Below, piece after piece: positions 1 through 11,348 of a stretch of DNA of 64,000 bases (positions within the stretch are counted from its first letter, which is position 1; each line of letters opens with the position of its first letter). A program made the translations under genes and the position numbers. The stretch lies in contig CAWDZB010000018.1 of assembly GCA_963806685.1 (NCBI GenBank), forward strand, positions 1 through 64,000. Direction: 5' to 3'. The notes under the pieces are model-generated. The model worked only from the letters and a program-made list of their open reading frames with translations. It was not told where the DNA came from and searched no databases. Source of the stretch: DDH964 sp963806685 (GTDB taxonomy: Bacteria; Desulfobacterota; Desulfuromonadia; Desulfuromonadales; DDH964).

Positions 1-1448
1 GCGATGGCGGCCGGGTCGTTGATCGCCAGCACCAGCGCCCGGGCCCGGGCGATGCCGATCCCCACCAGGACCGCCGGCGCGGTGGCGTCGCCGAAGACGA
101 CCAGTTCGCCGGCGGCCCGGGCCTGCTGTACCACGGCGCCGTTAGTCTCGATGTGGACGCAGGGGATGTGCATCTCGCGCAGGGTGCGGCCGACGTTGCG
201 CCCCGACAGGCCGTAGCCGGCGATAATAACGTGCCCCTCGAGGTTGGCGGTGCGCTCGCGGTCGGCCTCGGGGAGGGTTTCGCCGCGGCTCCAGCGCCCG
301 CCCAAAAACTGCGCCAAAGGCTCGGCGTAGGGGGCCAGCAGCGGCGTGGCTAGAAGCGACAGGGCGACCAGCGCCAGGGTCCCCTGGTACAGCTGCGGCC
401 CCAAAAGCCCCAGCCCCAGCGCCTGGCGCAAAAGGACGAAGGCGAATTCCCCGACCTGGAACAGCAGCAGCCCGGAGACCAGGGCGGTGCGCAGCGGGTA
501 GCGCGCCCAGAGTCCGCCGACGGTGGCCGCGGCCACCTTGAGCAGGGTCAAAAGCACAAAGGCGGCCAAGAGCGCCGGCCAGTGGGCGGCCACCGCGCGC
601 AGGTCGACCAGCATGCCGATGGAGATGAAGAAGATGGCCAAAAACGCATCGCGAAAGGGGACGATGTCGGCCAGGACCTGATGGGCATAGTCCGATTCGG
701 CCAGCGCCAGCCCGGCGAGAAAAGCGCCCAGTGCCAGCGACAGGCCGGCCGCCGCGGTGATCCAGGCGGTGCCCAAGACCAGCACCAGCACGGTGAGGCG
801 GAACAACTCCGCACTGCGGGTTCCCAGCACGCCGCGCAACAGCGGCTGCAGCAGGTAGCGGGAGAAGCCGAACAGCAGCGCCAAAAGGGCCAGCCCCCGC
901 AGCAGGTTCCCCCAGGTAAGGCTCCCGGTGGCGCCGCCGAGCAGGGGCAGGACCAGAATGAAGAGGATAACGCAGAGATCCTGGAACAGCAGGGTCGCCA
1001 GCGCCATGCGGCCGTGGCCGGTGTCGACGGCGCCTTGCTCCATCAGCAGCTTGAGGACGATCGCGGTGGAGGAGAGGGCGAGGATCATCCCCAGCGCCCA
1101 GGCGGCGGGCGGGGCGATACCGGCGGCGCGGGCCGCGGCGAAGACCAGCAGGGTGGTGAGGGCCACCTGGGTGCCGCCGCAGCGCAGCATCAGTCCCTTG
1201 AGGCGCAGCAGGCGGGAAAAGGAGAATTCGAGGCCGATGGTGAACAACAGCAGGATGACGCCGAGTTCGGCCATCACCTCGACCTCGTGGACGCCGCGGA
1301 CCAGGTGCAGGCCGTAGGGGCCGATCAGCAGGCCGGTGACCAGGTAGCCGACGATCGGCGACTGGTGCAGGCGCGAGAAGAGCCAGGCGCTGGCCAAGGC
1401 GAGGCCGAGCAGGATCAGCAGGTCCTGGAGGATCGGGAGATCGGTCAT
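1..1448 (-). CDS. CPA2-family monovalent cation:proton antiporter (KefB/KefC-like), 3' end outside window
   Basis: Inner-membrane exchanger that would swap K+ or Na+ for protons, with a cytoplasmic nucleotide-binding regulatory domain. Reading on the minus strand from the ATG at 1448 gives 482 open codons to the window edge, so the C-terminus is missing. The first roughly 390 residues are a run of hydrophobic helices starting MTDLPILQDLLILLGL, with the family-typical segments SPIVGYLVTGLLIGP and GVILLLFTIGLEF. A TrkA-N/RCK-like domain follows with the glycine-rich motif IIAGYGLSGRNVG and the late segments VVFGDAT and LVLAINDP. It lies 72 bp downstream of rarA on the same strand and may be co-transcribed with it. 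The ion specificity cannot be read from the sequence. Confidence 0.9.
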   Translation of the reverse strand, partial: MTDLPILQDLLILLGLALASAWLFSRLHQSPIVGYLVTGLLIGPYGLHLVRGVHEVEVMAELGVILLLFTIGLEFSFSRLLRLKGLMLRCGGTQVALTTLLVFAAARAAGIAPPAAWALGMILALSSTAIVLKLLMEQGAVDTGHGRMALATLLFQDLCVILFILVLPLLGGATGSLTWGNLLRGLALLALLFGFSRYLLQPLLRGVLGTRSAELFRLTVLVLVLGTAWITAAAGLSLALGAFLAGLALAESDYAHQVLADIVPFRDAFLAIFFISIGMLVDLRAVAAHWPALLAAFVLLTLLKVAAATVGGLWARYPLRTALVSGLLLFQVGEFAFVLLRQALGLGLLGPQLYQGTLALVALSLLATPLLAPYAEPLAQFLGGRWSRGETLPEADRERTANLEGHVIIAGYGLSGRNVGRTLREMHIPCVHIETNGAVVQQARAAGELVVFGDATAPAVLVGIGIARARALVLAINDPAAI

Positions 1449-1520
1449 GGCGGTTCATCCGCGGCCGGTGGGGAGTAATGGACAGCGGGAAGTATAGCAG
1501 ACGGGGGCAGGCGGGGGAGG

Positions 1521-2855
1521 CTACTCGGATTCCTCGGCGGGCGGGTCGGCGGCGGGATGGCGAAGCGACTCCCAGTGGGCGAGGCGTTCGCCGATCAGCT
1601 TCTCGTAGCCGCGCCCGGTGGGGACGTAGAAGCGCCGCCCCTTGAGCTGCTCGGGGAGATGGTCCTGGGGCGCGACCCCCTCGGCGTGGTTGTGGGCGTA
1701 CTGGTACCCCTGGTGGTAGCCGAGCTCCTTCATCAGTTTGGTCGGGGCGTTGCGGACGTGCAGCGGCACCGGCAGGGCGCCGCTCTTGCGCACCTCGGCC
1801 AGGGCCTGGTCGATGCCGACGTAGCTGGCGTTGCTCTTCGGCGCCGTCGCCAGGTAGGTGACCCCCTGGGCGAGGTTGATGCGGGCCTCGGGCAGGCCGA
1901 CGAAGTGGACCGCCTGCTGCACCGCCAGGGCGATCTGCAGCGCCCGCGGATCGGCGTTGCCGACGTCCTCGGAGGCGAAGATCACCATCCGCCGGACGAT
2001 AAAGAGCGGGTCCTCGCCGGCCTCCAGCATCCGCGCCAGCCAGTAGAGGGCAGCGTCGGGGTCGGAGCCGCGCAGGCTCTTGATGAAGGCGGAGATGACG
2101 TTGTAGTGCTCGTCGCCCCCCTTGTCGTAGAGCAGCGCCTTCTTCTGCAGCGCCTGCTGGGCCTCTGCCAGGCCGATGCGGTTTTCCCGGCAGGCGGCGG
2201 CCGCCACTTCCAGCGCCCCCAACCCGATACGGGCGTCGCCGTCGGCCTGGGCGGCGATGAATTCGAGCGCCTCCGCCTCAACCTGGAGTTGTTTGTCGCC
2301 GAGCCCGCGGGGATCTTCCAGCGCCCGTTGCAGCAGCAGGACGATATCGTCGGCCGCCAGCGGCTCGAGGACGAAGACCCGCGAACGCGACAGCAGCGCC
2401 GAGTTGACCTCGAAGCTGGGGTTTTCGGTGGTGGCACCGATGAGAATGATCTCGCCGCTCTCGACGTAGGGGAGAAAGGCGTCCTGCTGGGCCTTGTTGA
2501 AGCGGTGGATCTCGTCGACGAAGAGGAGGGTGCGGCGGCCGTGGTAGGCTTTTTCCTCCTTCGCCTTGGCGACGATCTCGCGCACCTCCTTGACCCCCTG
2601 GAGGACGGCGGAGAAGAAGACGAAGCGGCTCTTGGTGGTGCCGGCGATGACCCGCGCCAGGGTCGTCTTGCCGGTCCCCGGCGGCCCCCAGAAGATGACC
2701 GAGGCGAGCTGGTCGGTCTCGATCAGGCGCCGCAGCAGCATCCCCTCGCCGAGCAGCTGGCGCTGGCCGACCACTTCGTCGAGGGTGCGCGGTCGCATCC
2801 GCTCGGCCAGCGGCGCGTCGGCGGCGTCGGCGGCGGCCTGGCTGAAAAGGTCCAT
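1521..2855 (-). CDS. rarA: Replication-associated recombination protein A (AAA+ ATPase, RarA/MgsA)
   Basis: AAA+ clamp-loader-like ATPase that acts at stalled replication forks. The chosen ATG at 2855 (MDLFSQ...) has a GGGAG ribosome site seven bases upstream. An in-frame ATG 19 codons earlier has no such support. The product is 444 residues, normal for the family. Walker A GPPGTGKT is at residues 57-64 and Walker B LLFVDEIHRF at about 110-119. Sensor-1 (LIGATTENPSFEVN) and the C-terminal helical/tetramerisation region with the RarA-typical GVTYLATAPKSNASY and GYQYAHN segments are present. nadK is divergent, 146 bp away. Identification is firm. Confidence 0.96.
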   Translation of the reverse strand: MDLFSQAAADAADAPLAERMRPRTLDEVVGQRQLLGEGMLLRRLIETDQLASVIFWGPPGTGKTTLARVIAGTTKSRFVFFSAVLQGVKEVREIVAKAKEEKAYHGRRTLLFVDEIHRFNKAQQDAFLPYVESGEIILIGATTENPSFEVNSALLSRSRVFVLEPLAADDIVLLLQRALEDPRGLGDKQLQVEAEALEFIAAQADGDARIGLGALEVAAAACRENRIGLAEAQQALQKKALLYDKGGDEHYNVISAFIKSLRGSDPDAALYWLARMLEAGEDPLFIVRRMVIFASEDVGNADPRALQIALAVQQAVHFVGLPEARINLAQGVTYLATAPKSNASYVGIDQALAEVRKSGALPVPLHVRNAPTKLMKELGYHQGYQYAHNHAEGVAPQDHLPEQLKGRRFYVPTGRGYEKLIGERLAHWESLRHPAADPPAEESE

Positions 2856-3001
2856 GGCAATCTCCCGGAAAGTCTCGGTCCCGACTTTAGCACAAGGCCC
2901 AAACCGCCACAACTGCCGCAGTGCCGCGGCAAATCATGGACTCCGTGCTCGAGGTGTGGTAATAACGTGGAGCGAGCGCCAGCACGAGGAGACAGGCCAC
3001 C

Positions 3002-3856
3002 ATGCAACGGGTCGGTATCTACGCCAAAAAAAATCATCCGAACGCTGTCGGTTTCGCCCGGGAAGTCATGCAGTGGCTCACCGCACGGGGGGTGGAAGTC
3101 CTGCTCGAGGAGGACCTCGCCGGTAACCTGGGGATCGACCGCGATTACAGCGACAGCCAGATTCCCGAGCGCGCCGACCTGATCGTGGTTCTCGGCGGCG
3201 ACGGCACCCTGATCTCGGTGGCCCGCCATGTCGGCGCCCGGATGACGCCGATTCTCGGTGTCAATCTCGGCAGCCTCGGTTTTTTGACCGAAATTACCCA
3301 GGCCGAAACCTTCGCCACCCTGGAGCGGGTGCTGGAGGGGAATTATCAGCTTTCACAACGGTTGATGCTTGACGTGGTGGTACGCCGCCAGGGAGAAGAA
3401 ATTGCCCGTTACGAGGTGCTCAACGATGCGGTGATCAACAAGGGGGCCCTGGCGCGGATCATCGACATGGCGGTCTGCGTCGACGACGTCTACCTGACCA
3501 CCTTCAAGGCCGACGGCCTGATCGTCGCCACCCCGACCGGCTCCACCGCCTACAACCTGGCTGCTGGCGGACCGATCATCGATCCGGGGGTGGGCTGCCT
3601 GGTGATCTCGCCGATCTGTCCCCACATGTTGACCAACCGGCCGCTGATCGTCTCCAGCGAGGCGGTGATCCGCATCGAGGTCAAGTTTCAGGACCAGCAT
3701 GTGGTGCTCACCGCCGATGGCCAGGTTGGCCGGCAGCTGCAGGGGGGGGACACGGTGGAGCTGCGCCAGTCGAAGAACCGTACCCTGCTGATCAAGAGCC
3801 CGAGCAAGGACTATTTCGAAGTTCTGCGCACCAAGCTGCGCTGGGGGGAGAGATAG
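3002..3856 (+). CDS. nadK: NAD kinase
   Basis: Cytoplasmic enzyme that phosphorylates NAD to NADP with ATP or polyphosphate. The 284-residue length matches bacterial NAD kinases. Visible signatures are the nucleotide-binding GGDGT at residues 65-69, the following GVNLGSLGFLTE, the substrate-binding LNDAVINKG, and PTGSTAYNLAAGGPI with ICPHMLTNRP in the C-terminal beta-rich domain. The ATG at 3002 is preceded by AGGAGA nine bases upstream. recN follows after 85 bp, the neighbour order seen in many Desulfuromonadota. Nothing unusual was seen in the frame. Confidence 0.96.
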   Translation: MQRVGIYAKKNHPNAVGFAREVMQWLTARGVEVLLEEDLAGNLGIDRDYSDSQIPERADLIVVLGGDGTLISVARHVGARMTPILGVNLGSLGFLTEITQAETFATLERVLEGNYQLSQRLMLDVVVRRQGEEIARYEVLNDAVINKGALARIIDMAVCVDDVYLTTFKADGLIVATPTGSTAYNLAAGGPIIDPGVGCLVISPICPHMLTNRPLIVSSEAVIRIEVKFQDQHVVLTADGQVGRQLQGGDTVELRQSKNRTLLIKSPSKDYFEVLRTKLRWGER

Positions 3857-3935
3857 TCCCGAGTCCCTTGTCCCTGGTCCCGAGTCAATAGTCTTTGGAG
3901 CCGAGAATTTGGACTCGGGACACGGCATAACTCAG
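3857..3935. repeat. Intergenic repeated-word inverted repeat (GTCCCGAGTC type)
   Basis: The 85-bp gap between nadK and recN is built largely from variants of one word. GTCCCGAGTC, TTGTCCCTGG and TCCCGAGTC occur in tandem at 3857-3888, and the inverted copy GGACTCGGGAC lies at about 3911-3921. The recN start follows at once. No IS-like termini or coding capacity are visible. It resembles other repeated-word segments in this window (28528, 34838, 36485). Confidence 0.5.
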
Positions 3936-3941
3936 GTTTTT

Positions 3942-5608
3942 ATGCTCATCGAACTGCAGATCCGCAATTTTGCCATTATCGATCACCTGCAGGTCCAGTT
4001 CGCCGGGGGGTTCAACGTCCTGACCGGCGAGACCGGGGCCGGCAAGTCGATCATCATCGATGCCGTCGGCCTGCTGCTCGGTGAGCGGGCTCGTCCGGAA
4101 CTGATTCGCAGCGGTGCGGAGGAGGCTAGCGTCGAGGCGCTGCTGGATATCGCCGGCCGCCCCGAGTTGTGCCAGGAGTTGCAGGAAGCCGGGTTCGAAG
4201 GGGACGGTGAATTGCTGGTTAAACGGGTCATCTCCCGCTCCGGCAAGAACCGGGTCTATGTCAACGGGTCGCTGGCGACGCTGGCCCAGTTACAGTCCTT
4301 CAGCAACCGCCTGGTGACAATTTACGGCCAGAACGAGCACCAAACCCTGCAGCGGGGCGAGACCCACCTGGGTCTGCTCGATGAATTCGGCAGCCTACGG
4401 TCACTGGTCGCCGATTACATCGCCTGCTATGGCGCCCACCGCCGGTTGCAGGAGCGGCTGGAGCAGCTTGCCGCCGCGGAGCGGGACCGCCAGCAGCGCC
4501 TGGACCTATTGGAGTTCCAGCGCGGTGAGATTGCCGCCGCCGACCCCCGCCCGGGTGAGGACGAGGAACTGGCCGCCGAGAGGCTGCTGCTGCAGCATGC
4601 GGAGCGGCTGGTGACGGCCACTGCTGGCGGCTTCGAAACTCTCTACAGTGGCGAGTCCGCGGTTTGCGGGGAGCTCGACCGGGTAGCTGCCGGTCTCGAA
4701 GGACTGGCCGCCATCGACCCCCACCTCGGCGGTCTCGCCGAAGCCCTGCGCAACGCCCAGTACGGCATCGAAGACTGCGCCGCGCAGCTGCGGGATTACG
4801 GCCGCCGTGTCGAGTTCGAGCCGCAGCGCCAGGATGAGGTGGAGAATCGCCTGGCGCAGCTCGGCCAGCTCAAGCGCAAGTACGGTTCGACCCTTGCCGC
4901 GGTTCTGGAGCACCGCGAGCGGGTGGAGCAGGAACTCGCCGAACTCGGCGATGTAGCGACAACGCGGCAGGACCTTGATCGGCAGCTGCAGGCGGCGGCG
5001 GCCGCCCTGCAGGAGGCAGGGGGGAGGCTGAGCGCGGCGCGGCGGGATGCCGCCCATCGCCTCAATAGGGTCGTGGAGACGGAACTTGCCGACCTTGCCC
5101 TGGCCAAGGCCCGCTTCGAGGCCCGTCTCTTTGCCCTCGAGGCTCCGGGCGGGCGGGGCCTCGAGCGGGTCGAATTCTACCTGGCGGCCAATCCCGGCGA
5201 AGAACCGAAGCCGCTGTCGCGAATCGCCTCGGGGGGGAGCTGTCGCGGATCATGCTCGCGTTGCGCCGTGCCGCCCCCGCCGGTGAAGGGGTTCCGACCC
5301 TGATCTTCGATGAGGTCGATGCCGGCATCGGGGGCGCGGCAGCCACTGCCGTTGGCGAAAAGCTCCGCAAGGTGGCCCGGGGATTGCAAGTGCTGTGCAT
5401 CACCCATCTTCCCCAGGTGGCGGCTTTTGCCGATCACCACTACCGGGTGGAAAAGGAAGAGACGCAGGGACGGACGATGACCTCCATCGTCGCCCTTAAC
5501 GAGGACGACCGGGTCCGGGAAATGGCCCGGATGCTCGGCGGGGCGCGGGTCACCGAACGGACCCTGGAACACGCCCGGGAACTGATCGGTCAGTCGTGCC
5601 GCGCCTGA
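3942..5608 (+). pseudogene. recN: DNA repair protein RecN, interrupted by a single-base frameshift
   Basis: SMC-like ATPase of double-strand-break repair. The start is ATG 3942 (MLIELQIRNF...). Walker A GETGAGKS is at residues 29-36, the Q-loop region reads IYGQNEHQTL, and a long coiled-coil middle follows. The first frame reads correctly to PLSRIASGG. It then enters SCRGSC and stops at 5303 because the G tract at 5231-5237 has seven Gs where eight are needed to continue into GELSRIMLAL. The remainder (LIFDEVDAGIGG, CITHLPQVAAFAD, to the stop at 5608) is intact in the shifted frame. With one extra G the product is 555 residues, the normal RecN length. The lost part holds the signature motif, Walker B and H-loop, so the gene as written could not make an active ATPase. 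A homopolymer sequencing error is the simplest cause. Confidence 0.92.
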
Positions 5609-5652
5609 CCGGCGCAGGAATCGGTCCCAATCTGGCACTGGAGGTTTCGCTG

Positions 5653-6102
5653 ATGGTTCGCAAGGCGCATATCGCCGATGCCAAGGCGATTCACAAGCTG
5701 CTTTTAAATTATGCCCGGGAAGGACTCATGCTCTCCCGGTCGCTGCCGGATATTTACGAATGCATCCGGGACTTCTATGTCTTTGAAGAGGGGGGAGAGA
5801 CGGTCGGCACGGTCTGCCTGCATATCTGCTGGGAAGACCTGGCGGAGGTGCGCAGCCTGGCGGTGGCCGCCAGCCACGAGGGGCGGGGGCTGGGCCGGGC
5901 ACTGGTCGAAGCCTGCTTGGGCGAGGCCCGGCAGCTGGGGCTGAAGCGGGTTTTTGCCCTGACCTATCAGCCGGTTTTTTTTGGTAAGCTCGGTTTTCAC
6001 GAGATCGAAAAATCGGAGCTGCCCCAGAAGATCTGGGGGGACTGCATGAAATGTGCGAAGTTCCCGGAATGCGACGAGATCGCCCTGAGCATCGACCTGT
6101 GA
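5653..6102 (+). CDS. Short GNAT N-acetyltransferase, N-acetylglutamate-synthase-like
   Basis: A 149-residue GNAT protein. The acetyl-CoA-binding motif A is seen as VRSLAVAASHEGRGLGRALVEACL near residues 72-95, followed by FALTYQPVFFGKLGFHEIEKSELPQKIW. The tail CMKCAKFPECDEIA is typical of the short stand-alone ArgA-type enzymes that lack the kinase-like half of classical N-acetylglutamate synthase. The start at ATG 5653 has GGAGG eight bases upstream. The gene lies 44 bp after recN, and argJ is 4 kb downstream, which supports a role in the first step of arginine synthesis (glutamate plus acetyl-CoA). Without alignment, another acylation substrate cannot be excluded. Confidence 0.8.
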   Translation: MVRKAHIADAKAIHKLLLNYAREGLMLSRSLPDIYECIRDFYVFEEGGETVGTVCLHICWEDLAEVRSLAVAASHEGRGLGRALVEACLGEARQLGLKRVFALTYQPVFFGKLGFHEIEKSELPQKIWGDCMKCAKFPECDEIALSIDL

Positions 6103-6121
6103 CGTCCACGGGCGAAAAGGC

Positions 6122-6151
6122 TTGACAGGACGCGGAAATTTAACCTATTAA
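6122..6151 (+). promoter_or_regulatory. Putative sigma-70 promoter for the M23 peptidase gene
   Basis: A consensus -35 TTGACA at 6122-6127 and a -10 TATTAA at 6146-6151 are separated by 18 bases, 60 bp upstream of the start codon. Confidence 0.55.
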
Positions 6152-6210
6152 TCAAGCTTCTGCCGATTTCGGCGCTTGTCATTTCAGGATGTTAGGGAGG
6201 GTCACCGGCC

Positions 6211-7080
6211 TTGGCTGCCAAGAAATTCACTGTTCTGATCATCCCGGAGGGCTCGCATCAGGTCCGCCGGTTCAACGTCCGCCGCAGCGTCCTGCAGTGG
6301 CTGGCGGGGGTCGGGGTGGTGATGCTGGTAGCAGGCGGCTGGCTCGCCGTTGATTATTTCCGCACCCACCTCGACCGCCACGAATTTGCCCGACTGAAGA
6401 ATGAAAACCGGAATCAGCAGATGGAACTGCAGCGGCTGACCGCGAGCCTTAAGGATCTCCAGCAGGAAATGGTCGTGCTGGCCCAGAACGATGCCAAGGT
6501 TCGGGTTTTGGCCCAGCTTTCCAAGCCGCGCAGCGATACCCTGGCCGGAGTCGGTGGGCCGGCCGAAGAGGAGAGCGGCGACCGCTTCTCCGCTCTCCAG
6601 CAGCAGATCGATGCCGTCCGCCAGGCCATTGACCTGCGCCGGGAGAGCCAGGAGGAGATCCAGGGGTTCCTCAACGATCAGCGCTCGCTGCTTGCGGCCA
6701 AGCCGCAGGGCTGGCCGGTCAAGGGGTGGGTGACCTCCGGCTTCGGGATGCGCAACTCCCCCTTTACCGGCAAGCGCAAGATGCACGAGGGGCTCGATAT
6801 CGCCGCCCGCACCGGCACCCCGGTCGCGGCCACTGCCGACGGCATTGTCAGCCGGGCGGAGACGGTGACCGGCTACGGCAAACTGGTGGTTATCGATCAC
6901 GGCTACGGTTACAAGACCTACTACGCCCACAATTCGAGAATCTTCGTCAAGGTTGGCCAGCGGGTCAAGCGCGGCGAACGAATCTCAGCAGTGGGCAATA
7001 CTGGCAGCTCCACCGGTTCCCATTGCCACTACGAGGTGCGGCGCAATGGCATTCCCGTCAACCCGCACAAATTCCTTTAG
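6211..7080 (+). CDS. Membrane-anchored M23 family metallopeptidase (LytM domain)
   Basis: A 289-residue envelope protein expected to cut or regulate cutting of peptidoglycan cross-links. A TTG start at 6211 is preceded by AGGGAGGG. An N-terminal membrane segment (WLAGVGVVMLVAGGWLAV, residues about 30-47) leads into a coiled coil (about 50-160) and a C-terminal M23/LytM domain. Zinc and catalytic positions are visible as H192 and D196 in MHEGLDIA and the H-x-H pair H271/H273 in SHCHYEV, so the site looks active rather than degenerate. The gene has its own promoter and terminator and precedes secA, an arrangement I recall from Geobacter relatives. The coiled coil makes an EnvC/NlpD-like or direct endopeptidase role equally possible. 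Confidence 0.88.
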   Translation: MAAKKFTVLIIPEGSHQVRRFNVRRSVLQWLAGVGVVMLVAGGWLAVDYFRTHLDRHEFARLKNENRNQQMELQRLTASLKDLQQEMVVLAQNDAKVRVLAQLSKPRSDTLAGVGGPAEEESGDRFSALQQQIDAVRQAIDLRRESQEEIQGFLNDQRSLLAAKPQGWPVKGWVTSGFGMRNSPFTGKRKMHEGLDIAARTGTPVAATADGIVSRAETVTGYGKLVVIDHGYGYKTYYAHNSRIFVKVGQRVKRGERISAVGNTGSSTGSHCHYEVRRNGIPVNPHKFL

Positions 7081-7107
7081 CCGAGCAGCATCTCCGGCCT
7101 GTCTGCA

Positions 7108-7131
7108 AGCCCCGGTTTTCCGGGGCTTTTT
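7108..7131 (+). terminator. Rho-independent terminator after the M23 peptidase gene
   Basis: An eight-base-pair stem AGCCCCGG/CCGGGGCT with a TTTT loop is followed by a T run, 28 bp after the stop codon. Confidence 0.85.
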
Positions 7132-7168
7132 CGTTGGGAAAAGCACCGTTTTGGGTGGGCTTTCGCCC

Positions 7169-7197
7169 TTGTGGCCGACTCCGGGTTTGTGTTAGAC
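7169..7197 (+). promoter_or_regulatory. Putative promoter for secA
   Basis: -35-like TTGTGG at 7169-7174 and -10-like TTAGAC at 7192-7197 are spaced by 17 bases. They lie between the upstream terminator and secA. Confidence 0.35.
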
Positions 7198-7280
7198 TTT
7201 CGTCCTTTGCCGGAGAATGCCGGTAGCCTGAAAGGTGACCCGGGGTAGCAGGTTCGAGCCCCTTTTCACGGAGTGAATCG

Positions 7281-9971
<2,691 letters not shown>

Positions 9972-10123
9972 TATAGATAGTTCCGGGCTGCGACAAGGCC
10001 TGCCTCGACCATCCACCGGGTTGGCGGCGCCTGAGCCTGCAGGCGTATCTTTGGGGAACGGACAATGCGGCCGGGGCGAACTCGGCCCGGCCCGGTAGTA
10101 GCGGACCAGAATGGAGTATGGGC

Positions 10124-11323
10124 ATGGAGAGGGATGAACGGCTGATGGTCAAGGGATTCCGGTTCGCCGCCTGCGCGGCCGGGCTGAAAAAGTCGGGCAA
10201 GCTCGACCTGGGGCTGATCGTTTCCGACCAGCCGGCCACCAGCGCCGGGGTCTTTACCACTAACCGCGTGGTGGCCGCACCGGTGGTGGTCACCGCCCCG
10301 CGGGTCCGCTCCGGCCGCTGTCAGGCGATCCTGGTCAACAGCGGCAATGCCAATGCCTGTACCGGCCAGGCCGGCCTTGATGATGCCCGGGCCTGCGGCG
10401 CCCTGGCCGCAAAGGCCTTGGGAATCGACGAGGAGCTGGTGGCGGTCTCCTCCACCGGGGTAATCGGGCAGCCGCTGGCGATGGGATGCTTCGACCGTGC
10501 GGTGCCGCAGCTGGCTGCCGAGCTCGACGAAGCTGGCGCGCCGCAGGTGGCCACGGCGATCATGACCACCGATTCCTTTCCCAAGCTGGCAGCTGCTCGC
10601 GGCAGCGCCGGCGGGGCCGACTACTCCCTGCTCGGTCTTGCCAAGGGGGCGGGGATGATCCATCCCAACATGGCGACCATGCTCGCCTTCGTCCTGACCG
10701 ATGCCCGGGTCGCCCCGGACTTCCTCGACCAGTCCCTGCGCCGGGCCGTCGAGGGCTCCTTCAACAGCATTACTGTCGATCGCGACACCTCGACCAACGA
10801 CATGGTGCTGATGCTCGCCAACGGCGCGGCCGACATCCCCGAGATCGCTGCCGGTACCCCCGCAGCGGAGGAGTTCCAAAAACTGCTCGACGAAATCCTG
10901 CTCGATCTGGCGAAGATGATCGTTCGCGATGGCGAAGGTGCCACCAAGCTGGTGCGGATCCACCTGCGGGGAGCCCGCGATGCCGGCCAGGCCCGCCAGG
11001 CGGCGTGCAGCGTCGCGACCTCCAGCCTGGTCAAGACTGCCTTTTTCGGCGAGGATGCCAACTGGGGAAGGATCATCGCCGCGGTCGGCTATTCAGGTGC
11101 AGAAGTCGATCCTGACAAAGTAGAGATATTCTTCGACCAGGTCCCGGTGGTGGAGGGTGGCCTGGGAACCGGCAAGGAACTCGAAGTCCGGGCGACGGAA
11201 GTCCTCAAGCAGCCCGAGTTCACCGTCACCATCGACCTTCATCTCGGTGGCGGCAGTGCCGATTACTACACGTCCGACCTGACCTACGACTACGTCAAGA
11301 TCAACGCCGCCTACCGCACCTAG
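10124..11323 (+). CDS. argJ: Bifunctional ornithine acetyltransferase / N-acetylglutamate synthase ArgJ
   Basis: Arginine-biosynthesis enzyme that transfers the acetyl group from N-acetylornithine to glutamate and in some bacteria also uses acetyl-CoA. The self-cleavage site lies in HPNMATMLAFVLTDA. The threonine (about residue 185) becomes the nucleophile at the N-terminus of the beta chain. NSGNANACTG and the C-terminal GEDANWGRIIAAVGYSG are family signatures. Of three nearby in-frame ATGs (10118, 10124, 10145) I chose 10124 because GGAG lies seven bases upstream. Whether it is mono- or bifunctional cannot be decided here, although a short NAGS-like gene at 5653 suggests that acetylglutamate can be made separately. 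Confidence 0.95.
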   Translation: MERDERLMVKGFRFAACAAGLKKSGKLDLGLIVSDQPATSAGVFTTNRVVAAPVVVTAPRVRSGRCQAILVNSGNANACTGQAGLDDARACGALAAKALGIDEELVAVSSTGVIGQPLAMGCFDRAVPQLAAELDEAGAPQVATAIMTTDSFPKLAAARGSAGGADYSLLGLAKGAGMIHPNMATMLAFVLTDARVAPDFLDQSLRRAVEGSFNSITVDRDTSTNDMVLMLANGAADIPEIAAGTPAAEEFQKLLDEILLDLAKMIVRDGEGATKLVRIHLRGARDAGQARQAACSVATSSLVKTAFFGEDANWGRIIAAVGYSGAEVDPDKVEIFFDQVPVVEGGLGTGKELEVRATEVLKQPEFTVTIDLHLGGGSADYYTSDLTYDYVKINAAYRT

Positions 11324-11348
11324 CGATTTCCCGGACCGAAACCACGCC

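Noticed and set aside
142..1458. A 438-codon frame (MNRHDRSPDPPGPADPAR...) over the antiporter gene
   Set aside because: Arg/Pro/Gly-rich nonsense in an alternative frame of the same strand. The true frame gives a clear CPA2 antiporter with a TrkA-N domain.
1557..3182. A 541-codon open frame on the plus strand antisense to rarA
   Set aside because: High GC keeps the opposite strand open. The translation has no recognisable domain, while the minus strand encodes a complete RarA with all AAA+ motifs.
5231..5608. Programmed ribosomal frameshift in recN
   Set aside because: RecN is not known to need one, the shift site lacks a typical slippery heptamer with a downstream pseudoknot that I can see, and two other genes in the window have similar one-base shifts, favouring error.
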